A DNA stretch of 17,373 bases from an uncultured Collinsella sp. (GCA_900756725.1 CAAELJ010000111.1:1-17373), one strand, 5' to 3'. Numbered from the stretch's first letter, positions 6,485 to 13,583 are shown. The notes: a model not told the origin generated them from the sequence alone. Translations and numbers: made by a program.

Positions 6485-6549
6485 GTTGCGGTGGAATAGT
6501 TCCTGTTTTGCGGCCCATCGGGCCCCAACAGGAACTATTCCACCGCAAC
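6485..6549. repeat. 65-bp long inverted repeat, copy 2
   Basis: The same element as 4953-5017 and at the same place, 15 bp after the larE scar stop. Here the outer 23 bp of each arm pair perfectly, and the loop is around CCCATCGGG. The two copies share about 90% of bases. Confidence 0.8.
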
Positions 6550-6599
6550 TGCGTTTTGCGAGCATGGACCCGCAAAGAAAGAAACGGTTTTATTATTGG

Positions 6600-6623
6600 G
6601 CGCGTTTGCCCGGGCAAACGCGC
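6600..6623. repeat. perfect 24-bp palindrome after modD
   Basis: GCGCGTTTGCCC is followed directly by its exact complement GGGCAAACGCGC. It ends 9 bp from the modD stop on the minus strand. A T-run is not visible on either side, so it is either an atypical terminator or a binding site. A looser CGTTTGC/GCAAACG pair lies at 7579-7616 on the other side of modD. Confidence 0.55.
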
Positions 6624-6632
6624 GGCAACGCG

Positions 6633-7499
6633 CTAAGCGAACATCTTGACGCTCATATCGACGGGATTCGCCGTATAGCAGGACGTGGTCACGAGGCCAT
6701 CAACGCCAGTCGACGCGTACTCGGCAGCGTTGTCGGGGTGAATCCCTCCCGCCGCAACTAGGGCCACATGGGGATCGATTCCATGCAGCTCCTCGACGAG
6801 CGGCCCCAGCTCGGCAACCGACACTTTGTCGAACTGAATACCGTCGACGCCCGCCTTCACCAGCCTGCGAGCATCATCGGCGCCCGCCTCGACAAACAGC
6901 TTTTTCTCGATGCAGCGTCGACGAATCTGGGGCAGAAGCTCAATAAACGCATCGAGTCCCGTCGCTCCAGAAGGCGCTGTCATAAACCTGGTATGGTTGT
7001 CGAACACCAGCACGGTCTCGGAAAGGCCCATGCGATGCGGAAACGCTCCGCCCGCAACGATCGCCTTGGTCAGCAGATCTCTATTGCCCGGCGTGCTCTT
7101 TCGCGTCGTCAGCACCTCGCACATGGGATTGGCCGCATGCGCAGCGTCGACCATTTTGCGCGTCTTGGTTGCCACAGCCGAGTAGTGGTCGAACATATTT
7201 AGGCCGACTTTCCATAGCAGATGCAAATTGGCGGCCGAACCGCGTACGCGCATAAAAGATTGCCCGGCTTCAACCTTGGTTCCCGAGGGCTCAAACCACT
7301 CGACCGTCAAGTTCAGCATAGTGGCCATACGCGCAACCTCCTCCGTGCAACAAAGCACACAGTTCTCGCGTGTGTAATACTCCATCGCACCGAGCGCCTC
7401 ACCGATTCCCAGGATATGCGTCGTAAGATCGATATAGGGGACATCCTCGGCGATAAGCTCCTCGAGCCGCGCGTCGCTTATACGGATAATGTCGGACAT
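6633..7499 (-). CDS. modD: ModD-like quinolinate phosphoribosyltransferase homologue
   Basis: A 288-residue protein of the NadC/ModD fold. ISDARLEELIAEDVPYIDLTT at the start, TTRKSTPG (131-138) and PHRMGLSETVLVFDNH (154-169) fit ModD, the NadC relative often coded with molybdate transporters, better than NadC itself (ARKTTPG and VGGG-x-x-NHR). The C-terminal AAGGIHPDNAAEYASTGVDG is the phosphoribosyl-phosphate site of the barrel. The reaction of ModD is not established; base transfer to PRPP is inferred from the fold. GAGAAGG upstream supports the ATG at 7499. It appears to be a single-gene unit: no molybdate transporter genes are visible, and the PTS/transketolase genes end before a hairpin about 200 bp upstream. 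Confidence 0.85.
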   Translation of the reverse strand: MSDIIRISDARLEELIAEDVPYIDLTTHILGIGEALGAMEYYTRENCVLCCTEEVARMATMLNLTVEWFEPSGTKVEAGQSFMRVRGSAANLHLLWKVGLNMFDHYSAVATKTRKMVDAAHAANPMCEVLTTRKSTPGNRDLLTKAIVAGGAFPHRMGLSETVLVFDNHTRFMTAPSGATGLDAFIELLPQIRRRCIEKKLFVEAGADDARRLVKAGVDGIQFDKVSVAELGPLVEELHGIDPHVALVAAGGIHPDNAAEYASTGVDGLVTTSCYTANPVDMSVKMFA

Positions 7500-7644
7500 G
7501 GAGCCTTCTCTCTCGCGTTGTTCTCAGCAAAAAAAGCGTGCCGCTTTTCCAGCCTATACGGTACAACCTCATCAGCAGCGTTTGCCCCGCATCTTACGCA
7601 TTCTGCCGAGCAAACGTCCTGCGGCGTCTCCCGCTAGACTGATT

Positions 7645-7696
7645 AACCTGCTAAAAAGGGACAGGTTTATTTTGCCAGGTTTTATCTGGGGAAACG
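7645..7696 (+). repeat. dispersed repeat with GGGACAGGTTTATTTTGG core, copy 3
   Basis: AACCTGCTAAAAAGGGACAG…TTTTGCCAGGTTTTATCTGGGGAAAC matches the copies at 235-288 and 5044-5093. One arm base differs (GCC in place of GGC). It lies between modD and the EIIA gene. Confidence 0.72.
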
Positions 7697-7702
7697 CAGA
7701 CA

Positions 7703-7735
7703 GGGCCGCAACGTCTATAGCGTCGCGGCCCTTTT
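7703..7735. terminator. hairpin terminator between modD and the transketolase/EIIA operon
   Basis: GGGCCGC-A-ACG pairs with CGT-C-GCGGCCC around TCTATAG, and TTTT follows on the plus strand. It lies 40 bp past the EIIA stop, the natural end of that minus-strand operon, although the T-run favours plus-strand reading. It is probably used in both directions or as a 3'-end stabiliser. Confidence 0.6.
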
Positions 7736-7774
7736 CCTTGGAGAAGGATCGATTAATGGAACGGAGAGCCCGTT

Positions 7775-8203
7775 CTAACCCTCGAGCCCGGCGTTGATGA
7801 GCTCGGCAATCTCGACAGGATCGGTGCTTTCGCGCACCTTGTCACGGAAGCCGGCATCCATCAGCATCACGGCAGCCTTGGAGAGCAGACGCAGGTGCGT
7901 GGTTCCCGCTTCGCCGGCGGGCACGTACAGCGCGAGCGCCACATCGACGGGCACGCCATCAAAGCTCGGCCACTCAACAGGCTCGGACAGCTTGAGCACG
8001 GCCACGCCCGGCGTATGGATCGCATCGCTCTTGGCATGCGGAACGGCAAAACCGGCGACGAGGCCAGTCTCGGCCTCGTTTTCGCGAGCAATAAAAGCCG
8101 CCTCTACAGCAGATGCGTCATCGGCAAAACCAAGCTCAACAGCCTGCTCGGACAGATAATGCAGCGCGTCCTCGCGCGAGGCGGCGGTATACCCGATCGT
8201 CAC
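7775..8203 (-). CDS. PTS EIIA, fructose/mannitol family, without a partner EIIC
   Basis: A 142-residue soluble PTS phosphocarrier domain (PTS_EIIA_2). GFAVPHAKS places the phosphorylated histidine at residue 56, and the spacing to the C-terminal helices fits the full domain. In this family the EIIA takes phosphate from HPr and passes it to a cognate EIIB. The GTG at 8203 is the only reasonable start, 35 bp after tktC; the ribosome site is weak (GGGG about 20 bp upstream), suggesting translational coupling or low expression. No matching EIIC is present, and the only fructose-type EIIB trace is the broken chimera at 10072-10352. It is therefore a survivor of a lost transporter, a regulator, or a partner for a distant EIIB. 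Confidence 0.88.
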   Translation of the reverse strand: MTIGYTAASREDALHYLSEQAVELGFADDASAVEAAFIARENEAETGLVAGFAVPHAKSDAIHTPGVAVLKLSEPVEWPSFDGVPVDVALALYVPAGEAGTTHLRLLSKAAVMLMDAGFRDKVRESTDPVEIAELINAGLEG

Positions 8204-8238
8204 TTGGTTGGCAGATACAAACCCCGTGGGAACCTTCC

Positions 8239-9177
8239 TTACAACACGGACCTGACCGCAGCCTCGATACCGTTGGCGTCCAAACCGTACTTGTGCAGCA
8301 AATCGACCGCAGGGCCGGACTCGCCGTACACATCGCGCACGCCGACGCGACGCATCGGCACCGGATGCTGCTCCGCGAGCACCGAGGCCACGGCCTCGCC
8401 AAGACCACCGATAATCGAATGTTCCTCGGCGGTGACCACGCGACCAGTCTTCTTGGCGCTGGCAACCACCAGGCGCTCATCAAGAGGCTTGATCGTGTGC
8501 ATGTTGATGACCTCGGCGTCAACACCATCGGCAGCGAGGGCCTCGGCGGCCTCAAGCGCCTCGGCGACCATGAGGCCGCAGGCGATGATGGTCACATCGG
8601 ACCCCTCGCGCACGACTACGCCACGGCCAATCTTGAACTCATAGTCTTCGCGATCGTTGATGACCGGTGTTGCCAGACGGCCGAAGCGCATGTAAACCGG
8701 CCCCTCAAATTCATACGCGGCGTGCACGCAAGCACGAGCCTCGACATCATCGGCGGGAACGATCACCGTCATACCCGGAATCGTGCGCATGAGCGCGATG
8801 TCCTCGCAGCACTGATGCGTAGCGCCGTCTTCACCGACCGAGATGCCCGCATGCGTAGCGCCGATTTTGACGTTGAGGTGCGGATAGCCGATGGAATTGC
8901 GCACTTGCTCGTACGCACGACCGGCAGCGAACATGGCAAAGGTGCTCGCAAAGGCAACGTGGCCCGTGGTCGCAATGCCGGCGGCAAGTCCCATCAAGTT
9001 GCTTTCGGCAATGCCGGCATCGTAGAAGCGCTCAGGGTGCGCAGCCTTAAACTTACCGGTCTGCGTGGCGGCGGCCAAATCGGCATCGAGAACCACAAAG
9101 TCATCGCGCTCATTGCCCAGCTCGACAAGTGCCTCGCCATAGCTAACGCGCGTGGCGACTTTCTTGACGTCTGCCAT
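8239..9177 (-). CDS. transketolase, C-terminal (pyrimidine-binding) subunit
   Basis: A 312-residue half of a split transketolase. It carries the Pyr domain with the cofactor-activating glutamate E58 in DAGIAESNLMGLAAG, then the C-terminal transketolase domain (about 190-310, with TIIACGLMV and EEHSIIGGLG). With the N-terminal subunit it moves two-carbon units between ketose and aldose phosphates (xylulose 5-phosphate with ribose 5-phosphate or erythrose 4-phosphate). Its ATG overlaps the stop of the N-subunit gene as TAATG, a sign of coupled translation and equal amounts. DXS is less likely because DXS is one long chain. It lies in an operon with the EIIA gene, pointing to a role in sugar use rather than housekeeping. 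Confidence 0.93.
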   Translation of the reverse strand: MADVKKVATRVSYGEALVELGNERDDFVVLDADLAAATQTGKFKAAHPERFYDAGIAESNLMGLAAGIATTGHVAFASTFAMFAAGRAYEQVRNSIGYPHLNVKIGATHAGISVGEDGATHQCCEDIALMRTIPGMTVIVPADDVEARACVHAAYEFEGPVYMRFGRLATPVINDREDYEFKIGRGVVVREGSDVTIIACGLMVAEALEAAEALAADGVDAEVINMHTIKPLDERLVVASAKKTGRVVTAEEHSIIGGLGEAVASVLAEQHPVPMRRVGVRDVYGESGPAVDLLHKYGLDANGIEAAVRSVL

Positions 9178-10007
9178 TAGAGCTCCTCCCCTGCTGCTGC
9201 GAGCTCGACCATGGCCTGCTCAAACTGTTCATCGTTGGGTGCCTTGCCGTGCCAGCCCACCTGGTTTTCCATAAAGGAAACGCCCTTGCCTTTCACCGTC
9301 TCGGCGATAATGGCCACAGGCGAGGCGCTCACTTTGCGGGCCTCGGCAAAGGCGGCGGCAATCTGCGCCATGTCGTTACCGTCGGCGAGCTCGATCACAT
9401 GCCACTTAAAGGCGCGGAACTTGTCGGCAAGTGGCATAGCCGAGTTAACTTCGTCGATACTGCCGTCAATTTGCAGGCCATTGTGATCGACGATAGCGAC
9501 GAGGTTATCCAGGTCGTGGTTGCCGGCGAACATAGCCGCCTCCCACACCTGGCCTTCCTCGCACTCGCCGTCGCCCAACAGCGTGTAGACGCGGTAGCTG
9601 TCACCCCAGTGCTTTGCGGCGAGTGCCATTCCAACCGCGGCGGAAATACCCTGACCGAGCGATCCGGTAGACATGTCGACGCCCGGCGTGTCATTCATAT
9701 TGGGATGGCCCTGCAGGCGGCTGCCGATATGGCGGAGCGTCTCGAGCTCCTCCTTGGGAAAGAACCCGCGCTCGGCGAGCACGGCGTAGAGTGCCGGAGC
9801 GCAATGTCCCTTGGAGAGCACAAAGCGATCGCGCTCAGCGCGGCTCGGATTCGCCGGGTCAACATCCATTTCCTCAAAGTAGAGGTAGGTCATAATGTCG
9901 GCGGCGCCAAGCGATCCGCCCGGATGCCCCGATTTGGCGGCGTGAACCGCAGTCACGACACCCTTCCTGACCTCATTGGCGACCTTCGCCAGCTCCTGGT
10001 TGGTCAT
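9177..10007 (-). CDS. transketolase, N-terminal (thiamine diphosphate-binding) subunit
   Basis: A 276-residue subunit holding the PP domain. Signatures are SGHPGGSLG (26-34), SKGH (65-68), TGSLGQG (114-120), and the metal/thiamine diphosphate motif GDGECEEGQ (145-153) with the distal asparagine in DHNGLQ. GAGAGGAAT 7 bp upstream selects the ATG at 10007; the open frame extends to 10067 but lacks a ribosome site there. It is followed by the C-subunit with a one-base overlap. Upstream are a weak hairpin and the chimeric pseudogene. Split transketolases are usual in sugar operons of Firmicutes and Actinobacteria; a second housekeeping transketolase elsewhere is likely but not visible. Confidence 0.93.
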   Translation of the reverse strand: MTNQELAKVANEVRKGVVTAVHAAKSGHPGGSLGAADIMTYLYFEEMDVDPANPSRAERDRFVLSKGHCAPALYAVLAERGFFPKEELETLRHIGSRLQGHPNMNDTPGVDMSTGSLGQGISAAVGMALAAKHWGDSYRVYTLLGDGECEEGQVWEAAMFAGNHDLDNLVAIVDHNGLQIDGSIDEVNSAMPLADKFRAFKWHVIELADGNDMAQIAAAFAEARKVSASPVAIIAETVKGKGVSFMENQVGWHGKAPNDEQFEQAMVELAAAGEEL

Positions 10008-10031
10008 ACGAATTCCTCTCTTGAGAACAAC

Positions 10032-10058
10032 CCCGGCACTGGATGATGCGATGCCGGG
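10032..10058. terminator. short hairpin upstream of tktN
   Basis: CCCGGCA (10032-10038) pairs with TGCCGGG (10052-10058), and the minus-strand flank is GTTGTTCTC. It lies between the chimeric pseudogene and the tktN ribosome site: either a weak terminator/attenuator or an mRNA end-stabiliser. Confidence 0.4.
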
Positions 10059-10071
10059 ACAATTCACTCGT

Positions 10072-10352
10072 TTAAGCCCGCACGACGACCTTTTTCCAGT
10101 CAGCCTCGAAGGAGGCGAGGCCTTGATCGGTCAGCGTGTGGTGCAGCCACTTCTTGAGCGCGGCCATAGGCACGGTCGCGATATCGGCGGAGTCAACGTC
10201 TTCCCGCGTCAGCTCCTTCTCGATACCCAGGCTGCCCTGGTCTCAACCTTGTGCTCAATGCCACAGGCGGCGCATTCATTTTGAATCGCCTTCTGGGCCA
10301 TATACGCGTAGGCGATACCCAAGGTACAGACGGCAACGCCTACGTTCTTCAT
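10072..10352 (-). pseudogene. chimera of fructose-type PTS EIIB and transaldolase C-terminus, frameshifted
   Basis: From the ATG at 10352 the frame reads MKNVGVAVCTLGIAYAYMAQ and later GIEHKVET, a fructose-type EIIB start with its cysteine at residue 9 (family form CPTGIAHTYMA). A one-base loss near 10240 (CCC to CC by comparison with the family) then shifts the frame and gives an early stop. In the restored frame EIIB continues as QGSLGIEKELTREDVDSADI. It passes without a break into ATVPMAALKKWLHHTLTDQG and LASFEADWKKVVVRA-stop, a typical C-terminus of the short transaldolase/fructose-6-phosphate aldolase family. The join falls at ADI, which both families share. That tail is unlike the end of the intact transaldolase at 10523-11227, so the donor was another paralogue. 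There is no good ribosome site. Each half is too incomplete to work. Confidence 0.82.
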
Positions 10353-10387
10353 TTTTAAGATGGCGTGCCAGGCGGTAATTTCACCCT

Positions 10388-10442
10388 AAAACACAAAAGC
10401 CCCAAGTCAACAAAAGCCAGGAGCCTTTGCCAACTTGGGGCA
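10388..10442 (-). terminator. rho-independent terminator after transaldolase
   Basis: On the minus strand GCCCCAAGT pairs with ACTTGGGGC (10399-10407 with 10433-10441 on the plus strand) around a GC-containing loop, followed by TTTTGTGTTTTA. It should stop transcripts from the transaldolase gene, separating it from the chimeric pseudogene and transketolase genes. Confidence 0.85.
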
Positions 10443-10522
10443 TTACGAGTCGCCGCCGTACAGGCAACGGCGACCCTTACTCCTTCTGCCATCAACCGAT
10501 ATGGACGACTCAACTTGTCCGG

Positions 10523-11227
10523 TTACGGCAGGATGTGGAATCCAAGCGTTTCGATATCACGCGCGAAACCCTTAACGGTGTCGAGCGAGTACTCCATGAG
10601 GTCCTTACCGACGTTCTTGCGCTTGGCCAGAATGCCGTTGGGAACGGTAATGATCTGGCACCCCACGGACTCGGCCTGATAGATATTCAGCAGCTCACGG
10701 GTAGACGCCCAGAGCACCTCACACTGCGGCTTTGCCGCGGCCTTTTTGACAGACTCAGCCATCAACGGCAGCGGATCAACGCCGGTATCGGCAATACGGC
10801 CGGCGAAGATAGAGATGATAGACGGCGTCTCAGCGGAGACAGCGTCCACAAACTCATCGACCTGCTCGGGAGTAAAGATCGTCGTAACGTTTACCTTAAT
10901 GCCGTCGGCAGAAAGGCGCTTAACGAGCGCCGCGGTCGACTCACCCTTGGTATTGAGCGCGGGAATCTTGACATACACATTGTCAGCCCAAGTCGCAATC
11001 TCGCGAGCCTCGGCCTCCATGCCCGCCTCATCGTCCGCAAAGACCTCAAACGAAACCGAGACATCGGTGATGTGCTCGAGCACGGTCTTGGCGAACTCGC
11101 GATAATCGGTCACGCCACCCGCCTTCATAAGCGATGGGTTAGTCGTAAAGCCCTGAACGTTACCGTTCTCGGCCATGTCGAGCATGCCCTCGAGATTGGC
11201 ACCGTCGGCAAATACCTTGATTGCCAT
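10523..11227 (-). CDS. tal: transaldolase, short (FSA/TalC-like) family
   Basis: A 234-residue single-barrel enzyme. VYVKIPAL places the Schiff-base lysine at residue 87, matching Lys85 of E. coli fructose-6-phosphate aldolase in VVVKIP; GFTTNPSL (26-33) and VNVTTIFTPEQ are further signatures. Members either transfer dihydroxyacetone units between sedoheptulose 7-phosphate and glyceraldehyde 3-phosphate or act as aldolases on fructose 6-phosphate; sequence alone does not settle which. AAGGAG before the ATG fixes the start at 11227. Its C-terminal end (DIETLGFHILP) is unusual for the family. It lies just downstream of the GntR gene with its own probable promoter and a strong terminator, so it may be a separate unit of the same regulon. 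Confidence 0.9.
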   Translation of the reverse strand: MAIKVFADGANLEGMLDMAENGNVQGFTTNPSLMKAGGVTDYREFAKTVLEHITDVSVSFEVFADDEAGMEAEAREIATWADNVYVKIPALNTKGESTAALVKRLSADGIKVNVTTIFTPEQVDEFVDAVSAETPSIISIFAGRIADTGVDPLPLMAESVKKAAAKPQCEVLWASTRELLNIYQAESVGCQIITVPNGILAKRKNVGKDLMEYSLDTVKGFARDIETLGFHILP

Positions 11228-11300
11228 AATGTACTCCTTACATACATGATGATATAGAAATGTACGGACTGAATTGTTTGTCAAAAGCGCCGCCGCATCA
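11228..11300 (-). promoter_or_regulatory. candidate promoter region of transaldolase
   Basis: On the minus strand a TTGACA lies about 50 bp upstream of the ATG, followed by GTACATTTCTATATCATCATGTATG. This holds TACAT…ATGTA arms and a usable AT-rich -10, although the exact hexamer is unclear. The 12-base string AGAAATGTAC plus flanks also occurs, in the other orientation, upstream of the EIIC gene near 15421-15434. Confidence 0.4.
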
Positions 11301-11319
11301 GAGTGGAACGGAGAGCCCC

Positions 11320-12060
11320 TTAATCGAGTTCGATCTCGAGGCGATAGAGGTCGGCGCGGTAGAACGACTCCACATACTCACGGGGCACATTCTGCTGGTC
11401 ATGAGAAACCCTCGTAATGTTGAGCAGCGGAGCCCCAACGCTGATGCCCAATAGCTCGGCCTGCTCGTCGGTAGCAACGCAAGCTCCAATCTTTTGGCTC
11501 ACACGGCTCCAGCGAATATCGCACGAGTTATTGAGATAAGCGCGAAGCGATTCCTTGGAAAAGTCGCGCTCCGCAATATGCGGGACATAGCCGTCTTCGT
11601 AATAAATCGTCTCCAAATAGAACGGACGATCGCCCGACACGCGCACACGGCGAAGGCAGAAGGCCTTTGCGCCCTCAGCCAAGCCCAGCTCGTGGGCAAC
11701 GTGCTGAGGCATGGTTACAACGCCAGACTCAATCAAGCGTTTTTGCGGCACTGCAAACTCGTCCACATTCTTCTTGATATAGCTCGAGACACGCTTAGGC
11801 GAGCTAAGTGGCACGTTGGCAATAACCTCGGATCCGCGGCCGCGCTTCTTCTCAATCAAGCCATTATTAGAAAGCAGTTCCATCGCTTTGCGCGCCGTTG
11901 CACGCGAAACGTCATAGCGCTTCATAAGATCGCTTTCGGAGGGAATGTAGTCGCCAATCTTGTAGGCACCGCTCGTAATTTCCTGGAACAAGATATCGTA
12001 CAACTGAGAATACAGCTGTTCCTTGCCGCTAAAATCGAGCTCAGACGTATCGGTCATCAT
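11320..12060 (-). CDS. GntR-family regulator with UTRA domain (HutC subfamily)
   Basis: A 246-residue repressor-type protein. A winged HTH spans about residues 14-80 (YIPSESDLMKRYDVSRATARKAMELL is the characteristic core), and a UTRA ligand domain fills 95-245, binding small sugars or sugar phosphates in this subfamily. Two ATGs stand side by side. GGGGAGGG touches the first (12060) and is better spaced for the second (12057), so translation may begin at residue 2. It sits between the kinase-aldolase gene and the transaldolase, in the same orientation, and is the likely local controller of both. A TTAACA/TGTTAA palindrome 53 bp upstream is a candidate autoregulatory site. Confidence 0.92.
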   Translation of the reverse strand: MMTDTSELDFSGKEQLYSQLYDILFQEITSGAYKIGDYIPSESDLMKRYDVSRATARKAMELLSNNGLIEKKRGRGSEVIANVPLSSPKRVSSYIKKNVDEFAVPQKRLIESGVVTMPQHVAHELGLAEGAKAFCLRRVRVSGDRPFYLETIYYEDGYVPHIAERDFSKESLRAYLNNSCDIRWSRVSQKIGACVATDEQAELLGISVGAPLLNITRVSHDQQNVPREYVESFYRADLYRLEIELD

Positions 12061-12112
12061 CCCTCCCCTATCTGGACTAATTCTCTAAATCCTTGATTTC
12101 AGGTACTGTCTT

Positions 12113-12126
12113 TTAACAAATGTTAA
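12113..12126. promoter_or_regulatory. candidate GntR operator
   Basis: TTAACAAATGTTAA has perfect 6-bp arms and a 2-bp centre, 53 bp upstream of the gntR start where an autoregulatory site would be expected. Match to a known GntR consensus was not established. Confidence 0.4.
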
Positions 12127-12215
12127 CTGCAAAATCTCAAAAGACACACATCGATAACGCTGCCCGCGTATATTCCACTCCAGCCGAGCATACTCCACCG
12201 ACTCACCACCATCTT

Positions 12216-12243
12216 GGGGCATTCTCTATGCAAAGAATGCCCC
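12216..12243 (-). terminator. hairpin after the kinase-aldolase gene
   Basis: GGGGCATTCT pairs perfectly with AGAATGCCCC over 10 bp around an 8-base loop, 9 bp past the stop of the fused kinase-aldolase gene. A T-run is missing, so it may be a leaky terminator or 3'-end protector between that operon and gntR. Confidence 0.6.
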
Positions 12244-12252
12244 AGACTGCCT

Positions 12253-13557
12253 CTAGCGCGCGCCGAAAAGCTTGCGCGGGCTGGCACTCGCGCCGATACG
12301 ATCGGCACCGGCGCCCGACATAAGTGCAAGATCTTCTTTCGTGCGAATGCCGCCCGATGCCTTGACCTTTACACGGCCGCCCAACTCTTGAGCAAACAGA
12401 TAGACATCCTCAACCTGGGCACCAGCCGCACCAAAGCCCGTAGACGTCTTAATAAAGTCTGCGCCGGCAGCCTCGACGGCATGACAGATCGGCTTTTTGG
12501 TTTCCTGCGCCAGATAGCACGTTTCGACAATGACCTTGAGCGTCGCATTGGGCACGGCCTCGCGCACGGCTCGAATATCGTCCTCAATCGCCTGGTAGTC
12601 GCGGGCTTTAACCATACCCTGATCGATCACCATGTCGATTTCGGAGGCACCGTTGGCGTAGGCATCGGCCGCTTCGGCGGCTTTCGCGGCGCTCGTCATA
12701 TAGCCAAGCGGGAAAGCGATGACCGTAGTGAGCGCAAGGTCGGGATAGGCCTTGTGAGCACGGGCGATATACGAAGGCGGAATACATGCGCTGGCACAAC
12801 CGTACTCGAATGCCTCGGCGCAAATGGCATCAATCTGATCCCAGGTCGCCGTCGGCTTAAGCAATGTGTAGTCGATGCGCGAGCAGAGGTCCTCATCGGT
12901 AAGCTCCGCCCCCGCCTTGGCGGCAATGGCGGCAACCGACGAGGGATCGTCCAGATACTCATCAACCTTGGCCAAAAAGCCCGGATAGTCAACGGTATCG
13001 ACATTGGTCACGTCAAGCTCAATGGTATGACCCAGCTCAAACGTATCATAGCCGCGGTTCTTGATGCGGTCGACAAGGATATCCAGATCGACCAGGTCGT
13101 CGCCCTTGCTACGATCCTCGAGCACATCGCCCTTGTGATAATGCGTCACAATGTGCGCTAGATGACGCGTCGGCTTAAGATCGCGAGCACGGTAGCGCTT
13201 GCTGATCATAACGGGATCGGCGACAAGACGAATCGTGAGCACACGGTAGCCGTGCTTGTCCGCCAACTCGGCGAGCCTGTTGTGCTGCTTGGCGGAGAAC
13301 GGATAATCGCACATAATCTGCGGCCCATCCGCCATGGCGGCATCGAGGCGACGGAACCACTCCTGAAGAGCGTTCGCATCAACCTGGGCCTTTTCCTCGG
13401 CATTGTTAAAGCCGTACGTATCCCAATACTCTTCCTTAACGTCATCAAGCGATACGCTCAAAAAGCTCTCGGATGTATGGCGGGCCTTGATGCGATCCGC
13501 CAAATCGGTTTTGCCCGTAGCCGGAGGCCCGGCAAGCAAAATCAGCGTCTTTTCCAT
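12253..13557 (-). CDS. P-loop kinase fused to deoxyribose-phosphate aldolase
   Basis: A 434-residue two-domain protein. Residues 1 to about 205 form an AAA_33-type nucleotide kinase: Walker A GPPATGKT (10-17), a substrate strand SLDDVKEEYW, and a lid-like arginine-rich SKRYRARDLKPTRH. Residues about 215-434 are a whole DeoC aldolase: RIDYTLLKP, SEIDMVIDQG, the Schiff-base lysine K370 in FIKTSTG, the proton-relay lysine K399 in VKASGGIR, and the phosphate loop GADRIGASAS. DeoC cleaves 2-deoxyribose 5-phosphate to acetaldehyde and glyceraldehyde 3-phosphate. No stop or frame break occurs between the domains, and both catalytic sets are intact. The kinase substrate is unknown; making the phosphoester that the aldolase splits is an inference from fusion. 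AGAAGGG lies upstream, 26 bp after the TPR gene. Ordinary DeoC proteins are about 220-260 residues and lack the kinase. Confidence 0.92.
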   Translation of the reverse strand: MEKTLILLAGPPATGKTDLADRIKARHTSESFLSVSLDDVKEEYWDTYGFNNAEEKAQVDANALQEWFRRLDAAMADGPQIMCDYPFSAKQHNRLAELADKHGYRVLTIRLVADPVMISKRYRARDLKPTRHLAHIVTHYHKGDVLEDRSKGDDLVDLDILVDRIKNRGYDTFELGHTIELDVTNVDTVDYPGFLAKVDEYLDDPSSVAAIAAKAGAELTDEDLCSRIDYTLLKPTATWDQIDAICAEAFEYGCASACIPPSYIARAHKAYPDLALTTVIAFPLGYMTSAAKAAEAADAYANGASEIDMVIDQGMVKARDYQAIEDDIRAVREAVPNATLKVIVETCYLAQETKKPICHAVEAAGADFIKTSTGFGAAGAQVEDVYLFAQELGGRVKVKASGGIRTKEDLALMSGAGADRIGASASPRKLFGAR

Positions 13558-13583
13558 GCTGGGAAACCCTTCTTACTACCCGA

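Noticed and set aside
6633..7499. nadC
   Set aside because: TTRKSTPG and PHRMGLSETVLVFDNH fit ModD better than the NadC motifs, and no nadA/nadB genes are near; the difference is one of subfamily and needs a tree.
8239..10007. 1-deoxyxylulose-5-phosphate synthase
   Set aside because: DXS is a single chain with different signatures; the two-gene split and the motifs match transketolase.
12081..12092. TTTAGAGAAT upstream of gntR as another member of the TTTAGAGAGAY motif family
   Set aside because: Only the first eight bases match and it is a single copy; chance is enough to explain it.
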